Shown: one piece after another, positions 47,640 through 61,100 of the stretch
How the letters are laid out: every line of letters starts with the position of its first letter
Numbering within the stretch: the first letter of the stretch is position 1
Assembly (NCBI RefSeq): GCF_001638985.1
Contig: NW_017265137.1
Location: forward strand, 2,047,554-2,111,553
DNA length: 64,000 nucleotides
Direction: 5' to 3'
Source: Phycomyces blakesleeanus NRRL 1555(-)
Taxonomy: Eukaryota; Mucoromycota; Mucoromycetes; Mucorales; Phycomycetaceae
Translations under genes and position numbers: made by a program
Notes under the pieces: model-generated
Seen by the model: the letters and a program-made list of their open reading frames with translations, nothing else
Told to the model about the DNA's origin: nothing
Databases searched by the model: none

Positions 47640-47830
47640 GACAGATGAGGAGCAGTGATAGCGTTATATCATTGTTATGTGATTCATTGCAGTCACCGCA
47701 TAAGTAACAAATGTGAGTACGGTAAGGCCAAGTTGTAGTTAAAAGAGGCAGTAAGTGCCCAGAGAGTCTTGTTCATTTCTATCGTATGAGGAAAAGTGGA
47801 GCTTTGATCCTTGTCTTTACAGTGAGTACT
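47640..47830 (-). pseudogene. Possible non-LTR retrotransposon C-terminal relic
   Basis: One - frame reads THICYLCGDCNESH with a later ICPN, resembling the Cys-His (CxxC...H...C) tail found after LINE reverse transcriptases. Flanks are frameshifted. Weak evidence; no RT core is nearby. Confidence 0.22.
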
Positions 47831-47859
47831 AAACGAAAATAAATTACGTTATTTAGATT

Positions 47860-50800
47860 TTCAAATAGCACTGTATACGTTTAGTCTATAATGGAGACAA
47901 AAACTTGATCCTTGAAATTAATTGGAAATACACTACTGAAATGAAAACATTAATAATAAAAAAAGTTTAAAAAATGACGGGGAGCACAAATTTGTTACTT
48001 GATTCTTGATATCAAATATATAAAAAAGATATGGGCGTCGGTGAATTTCTCGAAAGCCTTTCATGTCTTTAACCAGTTCAAATTATTCTAATGATAGTTA
48101 TTTGGTTTTAACTGCACATATACTTCTTATATAAAACAAGTAGTACTGAGTGGTCCAAAATTATTGTATACCTAGAATCAATACCTAAAACTAAAGTTTT
48201 AATGTTTAGCATTTAATATGACTGCAAGGTCCTATAGAAACAGCATAAAGTAGTTATTGAAACAAATGCATATGCAGGTATATGATACTCGAGCCCGAAA
48301 TCTTTATTTTTGGGTTTGTCTGTTTAAAATAATATACAAAAATAATTTGTAGTAATATATTCAAAGAAACTGGTATACCTGTAACCCTTGATAGAGACTG
48401 AGATTCTTAGCGTTGGATTTGACTGTCAAAACAGGGAAAAAGTGATTTGGTAGTAAATAAATAAATATAGCTTTGGCCCACAATAGAGAGTAGAATCCTG
48501 ATACCTGGTATTGGCTGTAAAACCATTAGTAAATACAATTTTCAGTGAGAAAATTTCTAAAACTTCCTCATATGTCTTTAATCCTTAATAAAGAGTAGAA
48601 TCGTGATCATTGATCTAAACTACGAAGAGAAAAAAACTATGCAAATACAATCATCATTTAAAGAAAAATGGGCAACTAAACAGTGTATACCTGTAGCCCA
48701 TGAATAAGAGTTAAACAACGATCCTTGACACTAAATTTCAAATTATAGGTATTTATAACCATCAGTGAATAGATTCACAAAGATACTTGTATACCTACGG
48801 CCCATGGTGTAGAGCAAAGGTAATTTTTTGATCTGGCGATTAAAGGACTAGACAAATTTAACTGGCATTAAGTAAATATTTGTATTATCTGATACGAATG
48901 TGGCCTATGGTTGAGAGTGGGACCGGGATCTTTGGTTTGGGCAGTAAAAGATACTAGAAGAATACAATATAAACTAAGCAAATATTCAAAGAGTAGTGTA
49001 TACCTGTGATCGTCAATGAAATGTGGAACGCCGATAATTGCCCTGGATTGTGAGAAAACTAAACAAATTCAATTGACAGAGAGTAAATTATCAAAAATAC
49101 GTGTATATCTGTAGAACGGTAGGAAGATTGAAATATGGACCGTTGACCCGGATTGTGAAAACTCTAAAAAAAGCACGAGCGATAGTAAAGAAAAGCTTAA
49201 ATAAACTTATATCTGCGACCCTTAATAGAAAGTAGGATCTTGATTGTTAGTGAAGACATATAAAAGCCCAAACAAACTAATCTGGTAACAGATAAATACT
49301 CAAAGCAACTCGTGTTTTTGTGGCACTCTATGAACAATAAAATTTTGATCGTTGACCTTGACTATAAGAAGACCTTGAAAGAAAAACATATGTCAGTATT
49401 AGCATATTTAAAGGATTTTTTTTTAACTTTTATCCTTTGATAGGTAGCGGGTAATTGATACCTTTATGAGTGTGTAATAATTAGAAGAAGAAAAACATTC
49501 GATAGTAAGAAGGTTTGTAGATAAATATGCTTGTCTATGACTATGGATATAATCCCGAACATTGAACGTTGTGATTGAATATAAAGATACTATAAAATTA
49601 CTACTGGCATTAATGAAAAAGAAGTTTAAAGAAACATACATAGTTTTAACTATTTGCAGGTGTAGCGAGGCATAGATCTTTGGTGTTAGCTATTCTGTAA
49701 ACTAATCAAATTCAATTGACTGTAAAAGAAAACTCAAGCAAACTTCTATACCTGTAATTATATATGAACAGTAGAGCTATGATTGTTTTTCCTGGTTGTG
49801 GAAAGGAAAAGTAAACGCTATAAAAAAGACACACATACCTTTAACCCTGGATGAATAGCAGAATCTTGATTGGAGGCCTTGACTATCAAACCACTAGACA
49901 GATTTACCTGGTAAAAAGTAAGTTCTGAAAAAGTTTTATATACCCAGGAACTTTTATGGAGAGTTAAACCCTGATAGCTTGTGTCTTCCGTAAAAAGTAT
50001 GGGAATATACAGCTTGAAGTAGCTAAAGGCTCAACGAGACTTGTATCTCTATGACCGTAGAAAAATGTTGGAATATTAATCGTTGGTCTTTACTATGAAA
50101 ACACTAGAAAAAAACATCTGATAGTAAGCAACTTTTCAAAATGTATGTATACCTATGGCTAGATATGTGAGTCAAAGCCATGATTGTTGACATGGGCTGT
50201 GAAAATTCTGGACATATAAAACAGGCTGTAAGTAAATGGTGTAATAAAGATGTATGCTTGTAGCCCTGGATGGAAATCGGAAGCCTAATCGTTGGTATGA
50301 ACTGTGATAAACTAGAAAAAGAAAACTGGTAGTAAGAACGTATTTCAATAAAAGAACCTGTATGTCTGTAAGTCTTGATAGAGAATGGAACTGTGAGAGC
50401 TGGAATGGAATAAAAAAAGACTAAATAGATACAATCAGCAGTAAAGTAATATTTAAATACACTTATATACTTAAGGCGTTGGATTAATGGCAGGATCTTG
50501 ATCGTTGACCATGACTCTAAAAACGCTTGATAAAAGGCATTGGCTGTAAAAAATTAATCTAAGAATCTTATATACCTTTACCCAAGAATGTTGAGTGGAA
50601 ACATGATAAAGACGGAAAACTTGATCAACGAACTTGAGTGTGCAAACGCCAGAGAAATTTACTCGATATTAAAAAAAATCAAAGATCCTTGGATATCTTC
50701 AACAATTACTGGAAATTTGAAGCTTGATCGTTGGAGTCGGATTTAAAACACTAATCAAATATAAGCGATAATAAGTAAATGTTCGAAATAAACGGTGATA

Positions 50801-53800
50801 CCTGCGGCTCATTGTTGAGATTAGAAAGTTTATCCCTTGGCCTATATATCAAAAGCAATAGACAATAGCAGCCGGCAGTTCTAAAAGGGAAAATATACTT
50901 GAATGTCTGTGAACCTGGGTGGAGACTAAAATCTTGATCTTTGGTGTGGCCTATGGTGCGACTAGATAAATATGATGGATGGTGGAAAAGTATTCAAAAG
51001 AGGGTGTACGCCTGTCACCTCGACGAATAGCAGAATATTGATAATCGGCGTGGACTGTAAAATTATTAGACAAGTGCAACAAGCAATGAGTAAGTATTAA
51101 AAAAAGCATATATACATTTTACCCCAGATGAGCAGCGGAATCTCAATTAGTAGTCTTGACTATGAAAAGACTAGACAAATATAACAAACACTAAGCAAAT
51201 ACTCAAAGAGGTATGTATACCTGTAAACCTGCATGGACTATGAAATCTTGGGTGATGGCCTCGATTGTGAAAAGACTACCGAACTAAAGCTGGTAATAGG
51301 TAAGTACCCAAAGATACTGGTATACCTAACATCCAAGAAGGAGAGTGGCATCTTGATTGTTGGCCTTTCCTGCGAGTAGACTAAAGAAACACAATTGACA
51401 GTAAGTAAATACTAAAAAGGGGCAGTATACCAGTGATTCTTGACAGGGATTTTAACCTTGACTGTTGAATTGAACTGTAAAAAGACTGCTTCAGACAGCT
51501 AGCAATATGTTAATGGGTAAAGAAAGGCACTTGTATCCCTGTAAACCTATGCGGAAATCGGGCACTTGATCTTTGGTCTCGACTGTATAAAGTCTGAATA
51601 AAGCAACTAGTAGTAAGTAAATGCTTAAAAAGGCATGTATACCTTAACCCTATTTTTGAAGTGCAACCTTGATTCTCGACATGAATTGTCAAACATTAAA
51701 AAGACTCAATCAGTGAAGAATAAATGCTAAAGTATACGTGTGTATCTAGAACTTTGAATAGATAGCAAAAACATGATCATTTTGCCTTGACTATGTAAAC
51801 GCTAGGAAAATCTAATTTTTAGTAAATTGTTTAAGAAGTTTTGTATACCTGCAACCTTTGATGTAGAGCTGAACCTTGAATGCTTGCTATGGAGAAAAAA
51901 GGGCTAGAACGGAACAGCTGCTAGTAACTAAAAAGTCAAGGACACTTTTATATCCGTGAACCCAAAAGAAAATCAAAAATTTGATCGTTGGCTTGAACTG
52001 TGAAAACATTATGCAAATATATAGTAAGTAGATTTTTAGCAGAGTTGTATACCTGTCACCCCAGATAGATGGCCCATCTTAATTGTGGGCCTTGCCTGTA
52101 AAAAGACTAGAAAATATAATAGCTAGTAAGTAAAGGTTCAAATAGTCATGTAAACCTTTAATCCTTAATGAGGATTAAAAACCCGATTGCTGGCTTAAAC
52201 TATAAAAAAGCTAGACAAAATAATAAGAAGATACGTGAATACTAAATGAGACCTGTATACCTCGGGCACTAGGTAGATAGCAAAACTTTGGTAATTCAAT
52301 TCGACTAAATAAAATTATTTGAAACAACAAGCAGTAAGTAAACGATCAGGTATGTACATATACTTGTTACCCTAGAGGATAGTAAACCTGGATCGATTGG
52401 CCTTGACTGTGTAAAATTAAAAAAATAATGATTAATTAATTAATAAATAGTAAAATAATACTTAAAGATTTTTTAAGCCTATGACCTTAGGTAAAGAGTA
52501 GATGCTTATTATTTAGCATAGACATTAATGAAGTTAGAAAAAACAAGCGTTATGCAAAGGCTAAAAGAGAATTGTATACCTGTAACCGTGGATGCAGATG
52601 AAATCTTTGTTCTTCGATTTGGGCGGTGAAAACACTAGACAAAAAAAAACAAGCAATAAGTAGAAACCCAAAAAAAAAGTGTATATCCGTTATACTGGAT
52701 GGAGATCGGATCCTTGATGGTTTTCCTTGACAGTAAAAACAATAGACAGATAAAAAAGCCAATAAACAATGGCCCAAAGAAAAATATATATCTGCAAGTC
52801 TGGATGAATATCAAGTCCTAGTTCTTCGGCCTAAACCGTAAAGGCACTAGACATATAAAACTAAAAGTTAGTAAAGACGCAAACATATTCGTATACCTGT
52901 CACTCTGGATAGGGCTTGGATTCGTAATCATTGGCATAAACAGTAAAGGCACTTGACAAAAAAAGACACATTAAATAAAAGCACTTGTAAGATTTGTATA
53001 TCTGTAAAACTTTATGGAAACCGGATCCATGAGCGTTGAATTTGACTGTAAAGGCACAAGCAAAAATACAGCCTGCAGCAAGTCAAATCTCAAAGAGATG
53101 TGAAACACTGTATCCTAATATGGATACTGGGTCCCTGCTCGTTACCATTGACTGCAAGGACACTAGAAAATTAAAACCAATAGTAAGTAAAATCCCAAAG
53201 AGAAGTGTATACCTGTATCACTGGACGGATATTTGATTCATGATGGCTGGCTTGGACTGTAAAGCCAGTAGAGAAATAAAGCCAACAGTAACTAAAGGCC
53301 CAACTAGGTGTACATACCTGTTGCACTGGAAGGAAAACAAATTCTTCGTTGTGTAGCCGGATGGTAGAAACATTAGGCCAATACGAAAGAAAGCAAGTAA
53401 AGACAGAGAAAAAAGTATGTACCAGTAACCTTGATTTGAGATCAGATCCTTGATATTTGAACTGTAAGGAAAAAATAATAGAAATATATATATATGACAG
53501 TAAGTAAAAGCTCAAGAAGACTTATTTACCTGTAGCCCAAATTTGAGTTTTGATCCTTGCTGTTTGGCCTGGGCAGTAAAAATAGTAGTCATATATACGT
53601 CTCAGTTAATAATGGCCGAGAACGACTTGTATACCTTCCATAATAGATGTAGATTTGATCATCGTTCTTTGCCATCAATAGTGAATATAAATAAAGAGTA
53701 CAGTTTGTTTTAAGTAAAGGTTAAAAAGAAACTTGATTAGCTATAACAATTAATGAAAATCGGATCCTGATAATTGCCGTGGACGACTAGACACTAGAAA

Positions 53801-54235
53801 TATATAAAATCCAGTGAGTAATTGCTCACCGAGTTTTTGTATACCTATAGCCACGGACTGAAACCGGTTCGTGATCGATTGATCTGGATGTGAAAGCCCC
53901 AAAAAAATATAAAAGACAGTGGGTAAATGATCAGTGAGTCTTTGTATACCCGTAGGCCTGGATATATATTGGCTCCTTAACGTTTGACCTGGGCGGAAGA
54001 CACTAGAAGCATACAAAAGATAATGAGCATATGCTCATTGAGTCTTGGTGTACCTGTGGCCCTGGATGGAAACCTGTTCTTGATTGCTTGACTTTGCCTG
54101 AAAAGTCCCTACAGAAATATCAAAGACAGTGAATGATTAATCAACGAGCCTTTATATACCTGTAGCCCTGGATGAAGATCTTATTTTTTATCGTTGACCT
54201 TGTTTGTCAAAAGACTAGACAAATATAATCTTCAC
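47860..54235 (-). repeat. About 58-unit array of ~106-bp repeats, each resembling a 55-nt exon plus a ~51-nt intron
   Basis: On - each unit reads: polypyrimidine/TTTATATTTCTAG acceptor, a 55-nt block ending in ...CATCCAGGGCTACAG, donor GTATAC, about 25 nt, a TTTACTTAC branch-site-like motif, then the next acceptor. On + the GTATACCTGTAG landmark recurs about every 106 bp, for example at 51218, 51845, 52045, 52573, 52890, 53208, 53838, 53943 and 54156. Units at the left end (below about 48.7 kb) are more decayed. Some acceptors are broken (53838, 53208). In the frame ending CAG the block encodes an 18-residue pattern like xFTVxANDQGSxLHPGLQ, often interrupted. No known family. Confidence 0.75.
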
Positions 54236-57200
54236 AATGTGTGTCTTTGATGAATATCATATACTCCGTGAAATATAGTAAGTCCTGTCAGTTTATCTCT
54301 TGTTTCTGAGCGTGAATAGGCTTTGGATGGATTGATGGTCAAACCAGTGTTGGACCTCGGTATTTCATTTTTGCTGTGTACTGGTTTTGACATGTCTTAT
54401 ATCTTGCTACTGACTGTTTTACATATGATAAAAGCCTGAGATTTGACTAGCAAAATGGATTTGTATTGGTCATGATTCGTCTTTGACGTCTATGTTGATT
54501 AAAGCAGTTTGTGAGAGAGCAGTAAAGAAGTGTATAGAGTATTAATGGTATGTGGAAGAGAGTTGTTTTGACGCGTTCTGTTTGGATAGGTGTTTTTTTT
54601 ATAAAACTCATGAAGTCTCAATCATGAGTTGCTGTTCTTTTTTATTATTTTTATTATGATAGTTTGATAATATATTATAAAATTCGGTTTTTTTCTTATT
54701 CCTTTTTCGGTTTTCTTTTATCTTTTAGCCTTGACAACATGTATATATTATAACTATTTTACTTCTTTATTTAATATCTATGCTCAAAATATGGGTTTTA
54801 GGTGTTAAAGAAGTATCACTTACATTATGAAGGGCGTGTTGTGCAGGCACTTGCTTTACTTTTTTTTTAGCTCATTTTATGTCACATAAGGTCCGTGCTG
54901 TCCGTGAAACATCACATGTGTCATGGGGCTTAGAGAAGCATAGTTGCAATAGTGGTCCAGACTTTACTTTAGCATGAAAACATTTAAATGATGTCTTCCG
55001 ATTGGTGGACTATATGCATGTCAAATTATTCAGTTGCTATGGACCCCCATCCCCTTTTTTATTCTACTTTCTGTTGTGATTCTGTTAACAAGGCTTATGC
55101 TTTTGAACAGCCACTTGTCGAGACACTATATATGCCTCTGTGTTCATTTTAGCTGTACTACTGATATACAAAGTATTAATCGGCTAGACGTTAAACTACA
55201 ATAAAGAAGTGTAAAGTTGTGTTGATTCTAAAGCTTTAATTAAAGTCTTGTGTATATTTATTAGTTTAAGAAGCACCCCCAAAAAAATTCTGCTTATATC
55301 TTTTTTTCTTCTTTCGTGTGAAAGACTTCCATTTTTCTTCTAGCTTTTTCACCAGTGTCTTGAGTTAATAAACACAAAGTGTAGGAATACTTTCTTGAAA
55401 TAAAAGTACTGTCAGTGCTTCAGTATGAAGGGATTGACAGCCTGACTATTGAAAGTCGTTGGTACCTCAAGTTAAAACATCGTTCTTAGAGTAAAATAAA
55501 AGTAAAAAGAAGAACAGGGTCTGGCATAGTGTTTGACAATCGACCTTGGTTTGTACTACTTTATAAACCAATCATAATCCAACCCAGAAATTAATACAGC
55601 ATAACCCAACTGCCTGAAACACTTTACATTTATATGTGATCAAATATACACCATTCTATCGGTAATTTATAATTATTTATATAAGTTACATTATACACCA
55701 TGAAAAAGTAGTGGTGCTTGCAATTGTGCTAGCCTGGTCACAGATAGATCAAGCTAGTAAAATGGCTATTACATATATATTAATCACCTTTTAAAGGCTC
55801 TGCTTATTTACTATTTTTTTCTGTTATTGCTCAGACTGACTGACGGCACAATATGAAAGCAAAGAGACAATCTACTGACACTGAACGTATAGATTTTGTT
55901 TGGTTGGGAGCAAGACGCTATCAATTACTAATTATCGATTTATAGGATCTAGTGCTTTTGATATTTTGCGCTTGTATACCAAACTCAACTGGATGCACGA
56001 ATAACCTAGAAATAATACTCTGCTGAATTAAAGGCTTTGATTTATAACTTTTGTTTTGTAATACAATATAATGCGCTACAGTACTGTATAGTATGATTCC
56101 ACTTATTACTTTGAGGTTCATAGTCTAGCTTTGGTTAGCTTGAGACTATTTTAGTTTGAAGCACAGAGCCTTTGTATAAATGAACCTTTTCTATGGTCGA
56201 TTAAATATGAGTGTACTGGAAATGATATTTTTTAAGATTTCTACAAGCATATGCAAATGCACACCAATGGTAATCATAGCTTTTCAATTATAGAAAATTA
56301 AAAATCGGATCAAATAAGCAATATTTTTTTGGCTTTAAGTAACCTGGTGAGACACATTGTGATCCACCTCTTCCAGGTTATTATATTACAATTACTCGAA
56401 TGTTGATCAAAATATTCGATTTCTTACTCTCAAAAATCCTTGAGCCCTGAAATTCGGGAAACTTGCACCACTTCATTAATCTTTTTAAATGCACAATAGC
56501 AAAAATACGAATTGTTTCTAAAAGTACAATTTTTTTTAGTTGAATACATAAACCAGACACTCCAAAAGGCATCAATTTGGAGTGTTCAAAAGTTAGAGAT
56601 ATTTTTTTTTAAAAAAAAAAGAAAATATTATTTAACACAAGAGACACTATAAAATAGTTAATATATTTATATATGCTCCACATAACAGAAGATCAGTTTG
56701 TATAAGCGTTTATACACTCTCATTAAAAGATAATTGTCAGATTTTTTTTTCATTTTTAGTCTCGAATAAAACTATACCTCAACTAATTTCGTTATATCTT
56801 CTAAAAAAAAAAGACTATTGCTATTATACAACAATACAAACATATGCGGATAGATATGTAACTTATCGTAGGTTACAAAATTCCTTTAAAGCAACTTAGT
56901 GCCTGTATGTTTTTAATCAATTATATTATACAAGGTATCTGCTATTAAATTAGACTGTGAGGTGATAGTATTAAAAGGTACCTAGTATAAAAACTATTGA
57001 GGTTGTGAAGGATAAGAATTCTTATGTGTAAGAATCTAGACTTAACCAGATATGAATATAGTATTATCTTATTAACGCATAAGATCATTGGCCTCTTATA
57101 TTTAAAGAGTGAGAGAAAGAGGGGCTGAATAATAATATGTACTAAAGAACTAACTGCCTAGACTCCATTCTTCTTTCTCTGTACACTCTTGTTAAAAACA

Positions 57201-58113
57201 GCCAAGTATTACTTCCTCTTACACACCTTTACATGTAGAACGCGTTTTTTTTTGCTATAAAAATTCAGCTTGAATAAGTAACATAATTAATCATTATACA
57301 TTACTTAATGTTTTAACAGAACATTGACTTTACATTAACTCTTTCTTTTTACAAGGTCTATGCTATTTAAAAAAATAGCCCCGTGATATTTATCTTGAGG
57401 CTGTTTTTATTTTCTGATATTATTTATAATATACTTTATTTTTAGGAGAAACTAAATTAAATTAAGTTGATAATGTATGGTAAGTTTGAGTATTAAAAGT
57501 TTGAGATTTTATTCCATGTTACTTCTTTATCTCTTCCTGCTTAATGCGAAAAAGAAAATAGCAAAGACCCCAAAGAAATAATTGGCACCAACAATATCCC
57601 TTTTTTTTTGACAAGCTTTTAACAATCTTTGATTTGATAGCCTTGGCAAAATTATGATGAATACGCCTATGAATAATATATGTGTGATCAATGCAAAACC
57701 GACATACTTGCTATATTATGTAGCTATCCAAATAGCAGTGATCTGTTACTGAATAAATAGCCAAAACCAAGAAGTATTGTCTTTGTATGTAAAATAGACT
57801 TCTTTACAGGAAAAGAAATCCATTTTCTGCTGGTTAAATAACCAAAGACTAACTTTTTCTTGTGTAAGAGATACAAGTCTCAACCAAAACAAAAACAAGG
57901 CACACACACACATGTATATATAGTAATGGACTTGATTTGCTTTAACTTGACTTGTGCAAAATAATAAATATTTATATATAATATTTATTTCATGATTATT
58001 ATTATTTTTACAAAAGGAAAGGAAAGGAAAGGAAAGAAGAGAAGAGAAGAGAAGAAAAGAGAAAAAATAAGGATCTTTCTCTCTCTCGTTCTCTCTTTAT
58101 GTATTTTCTTTCT
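54236..58113. other. AT-rich region between the array and striatin
   Basis: No supportable gene. The reading frames at 55921-56121 and 56381-56575 (-) have no domain I can name. A GA-rich run occurs at 58016-58062, next to the striatin stop, probably in its 3' UTR. Confidence 0.5.
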
Positions 58114-61100
58114 CTATGAATGTCCTTGGTGATATACTTTAACAATTCCATCTGCACCACCACTCACCATCCAGGGCATAGATTTGTGGTATTGTACACT
58201 CAGTACACCTTCATCTCCTTTGCGCCTGTGAGCAGAAAATTCCTGGACACACGATTTAGTCATCGATATATCCCACAATCGAATTGAAGCGTCATGACCT
58301 TAATATTGTTTAATATAATAAAAGAAATAATTAAAGCAGACAAGATTATTGGAAGATTAGCAAACAAGGTATAAAATGTAAAAAAGATAATAGCTATAGT
58401 GACAGTGATAGTAATAATAATAATAGTAGTAGTCCAAATAGCTACATTAACAGCAATAAATCTGTATAGACTTGTCACTCACCTCCTGATACAAGGGTCA
58501 TTCCGCTGGGCTCAATATCCAGACAAGAAACGGCATCCAAGTGAGCAGACATTGAGAATGCACATTCACCTAACACACCATAAAATATAAAACGTTAATT
58601 AAATTGATTTATGATTGCAATTAGTGTATATATATATATATTATCATTATTACCACTTTTGAGATCGTATAGTTTGATGAGTCGATCTTCGTGACCAGAA
58701 ACAACCAAGGGTAGTGTAGGATGGGCAGTTATACAGTTAATCTGAGTAGCCAAAGTACCATCTATTTGAAAATTACAAGTAGGTAAATATGCGTTACTTT
58801 ATGTATATGTATATATAAAAGAATCTCTCTATTTCTTTATATATATATATATATATTTATCTACAAGGCTCACCAAAGCTTGTGTCACTTCCCCGCAGTG
58901 TCATTACAACCTGACCAGTCTCGATATCAAACACTTTGATTTTTGCATTTGAATATGATACAATCATTTTGGATAAATCAGTAGGACAGAAATCCAAAGA
59001 AGTAGGGACTATCCGACCATCTAAAGAAAATAAGAAAATAAATAAATAAATAAAATTGGAATGATATGATATTGTATGAGAGTTGTCCATTAATTGATAT
59101 ATACTACAGTAAAGAATTATATACGTATTCTTATTACTATTATTCTCTCACCTCGGCTGGAACTACTCATAACACTATCGGTTACCATTCCATCATAATT
59201 CCAAGTACTCTTGAGTAGGTTTCCAGTGGTCTGGGTGTCCCAGATCTTGAGAGTTCCATCTGCAGATGCAGAGGCTAAGATACATGTTTCTTCGCGTGCT
59301 ACAGGGAATAATTTGAAGTCCCAGATGGCATCTGTATGGCCAACATATGTTGCGATATTCATTGAAGGATCTGTATATACATAAATACATAAATATATAA
59401 ATGTATGAATATAGATATTCTTCGAACCAGTCCTGTACCCTTTCAATAAACCCTTTAATAATAAAGTTTAAGTCTTACCAACAGCAGCAAAGCTATTGTG
59501 TCCTTCTGGTGGCAGTTGCCAGACTCTGATCGTAGAATCCATACTAGATGAATAGACTCTATTCTGCTCGGCAGAAATAGCTACTGCTGTCACCACGCTA
59601 GTGTGGCCACGATAAGTTATGCTGGCATCTGCTTCCTCGTGCAATACTCTACACAATAATAATAAGATATTAAAAGGCTTTCCTTTATAAATATATATAT
59701 AGGAGATTGGTTTTTACATACTCCACACATTGAAATAATTAACTATCTCTCTCTCTCTCTCTCTCTAGAACCCTTACTTTTTCATTCCACTTCCATCTTC
59801 ACCGGTAGCCTTTTGAAGATTCCAAACCTTGACTGTAAAATCATCAGACCCAGAAGCAATAACCATTTCTGTTGGATGAAAGCACACAGCACGAACAGAA
59901 TCAAGATGTCTATTGATTAGAAATAAAGGTGAGTATATACATGTACACGCATATTTATATACATATATAAATATTACCCTTTGATAGACATCTTTGTCTT
60001 CCATATCTTTGGTTGCTTTGTTTCTGTCTCCAGCTACAAATACAAGGCAATATTATTTAGCCATTAGATTTATCCAAGATCCACTCTTGTCTTTTTCTTT
60101 TATCGTTTTACTTACTGCGTATGTATCAGTGTCAAGACCGAGTAAATCAATTGAACGCTCTGGTGAACCCACATCTAAATATATATATATATATATTAAT
60201 ATACATACACATACATACAAGAAATCTATTGTCTTTTTAGAAAAAATTGACTTACGCTTCATGGTCCGTGTGGCATTCTTGAGGACCTTTTGTACCTTTT
60301 CTTCAGATACATTGTAGGTCTCTTGGACTTGTTTTGACTAATCATTGAAAAAAAAGGCATATACAGAGATATATTTATATAGGTACAAGTTTTAATACAT
60401 TAAAACAACAATTCACATAAACTTCCTTTTATTTTATTTTGTGAGAACAATATCTTTTTTCTCTATATCTGCATATATCTCTTTTCTCTGCTTCTATCTT
60501 ATTTTCTTACCAATGCTTCATTATCTTCAGATCCTTGTTCATTAAAATGATCATCTATCATACCAACTTCATCCACTTGTGGTAGCGAAGGAGGTGTGGC
60601 AAGGGTGTCTTCTGCTTCAGATGGAGGAGAGTCGGATGTACGTGGAGGTGATGAACTAAGATCAGAACTATCGTCAAATGTGTCTGTAGGTCTGTCTTCG
60701 GCCGACATTAGAATTGCAGGCACACGCTTTGGATGTGAAAGTGGAATGGGGGTCATTACTGCATTGCTATTAATATTGCTATTGCTGTTGTTGATATTTG
60801 TAGTAGAAGTAGGATTTGGTGTGGGCGTAGTAGTACGAGGCAAAATTGAAGAAATGGTTGGCTTTGTGAGTGGTTTTGGAATAGACGTTGGTTTAGAGTG
60901 ATTTCGAACAGAAGTATGATGATTTTGAGTGGTATTTGTAGCATGCAAAGTAGGCGAAGAAGTTGGTTTTGTTACGCGCCGGACGGAACTTGTCCGGGAT
61001 GGTGTCTCGGATAAGGAAGAAGATGAGGTTGTAGTAGAGTGAGAAAGAGAGAATTTGGTTGGCATAGATAGCAAGTAATTGATTTCTTGTAAACATCTAC

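Larger units (their letters stand above)
44476..47859. other. AT-rich relic-containing region, no intact gene
   Basis: No supportable intact gene. Contains a tRNA-like but incomplete sequence on - (about 45845-45910), a strongly G-depleted pyrimidine-rich block (about 45940-46310), a dispersed repeat fragment (46944-47005) and a possible LINE-tail relic on - (about 47640-47830). A + strand ATG frame at 47332 is short and unmatched. Confidence 0.4.

Noticed and set aside
47860..54235. Reading the 106-bp array as + strand introns (GTAAGTAAA...CTGTAG)
   Set aside because: The implied intron is only about 36 nt and lacks a branch site; the - reading gives complete introns of normal length.
55921..56575. 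Two - strand frames resembling transposase fragments
   Set aside because: No DDE or helix-turn-helix motif can be pointed to; similarity impression only.
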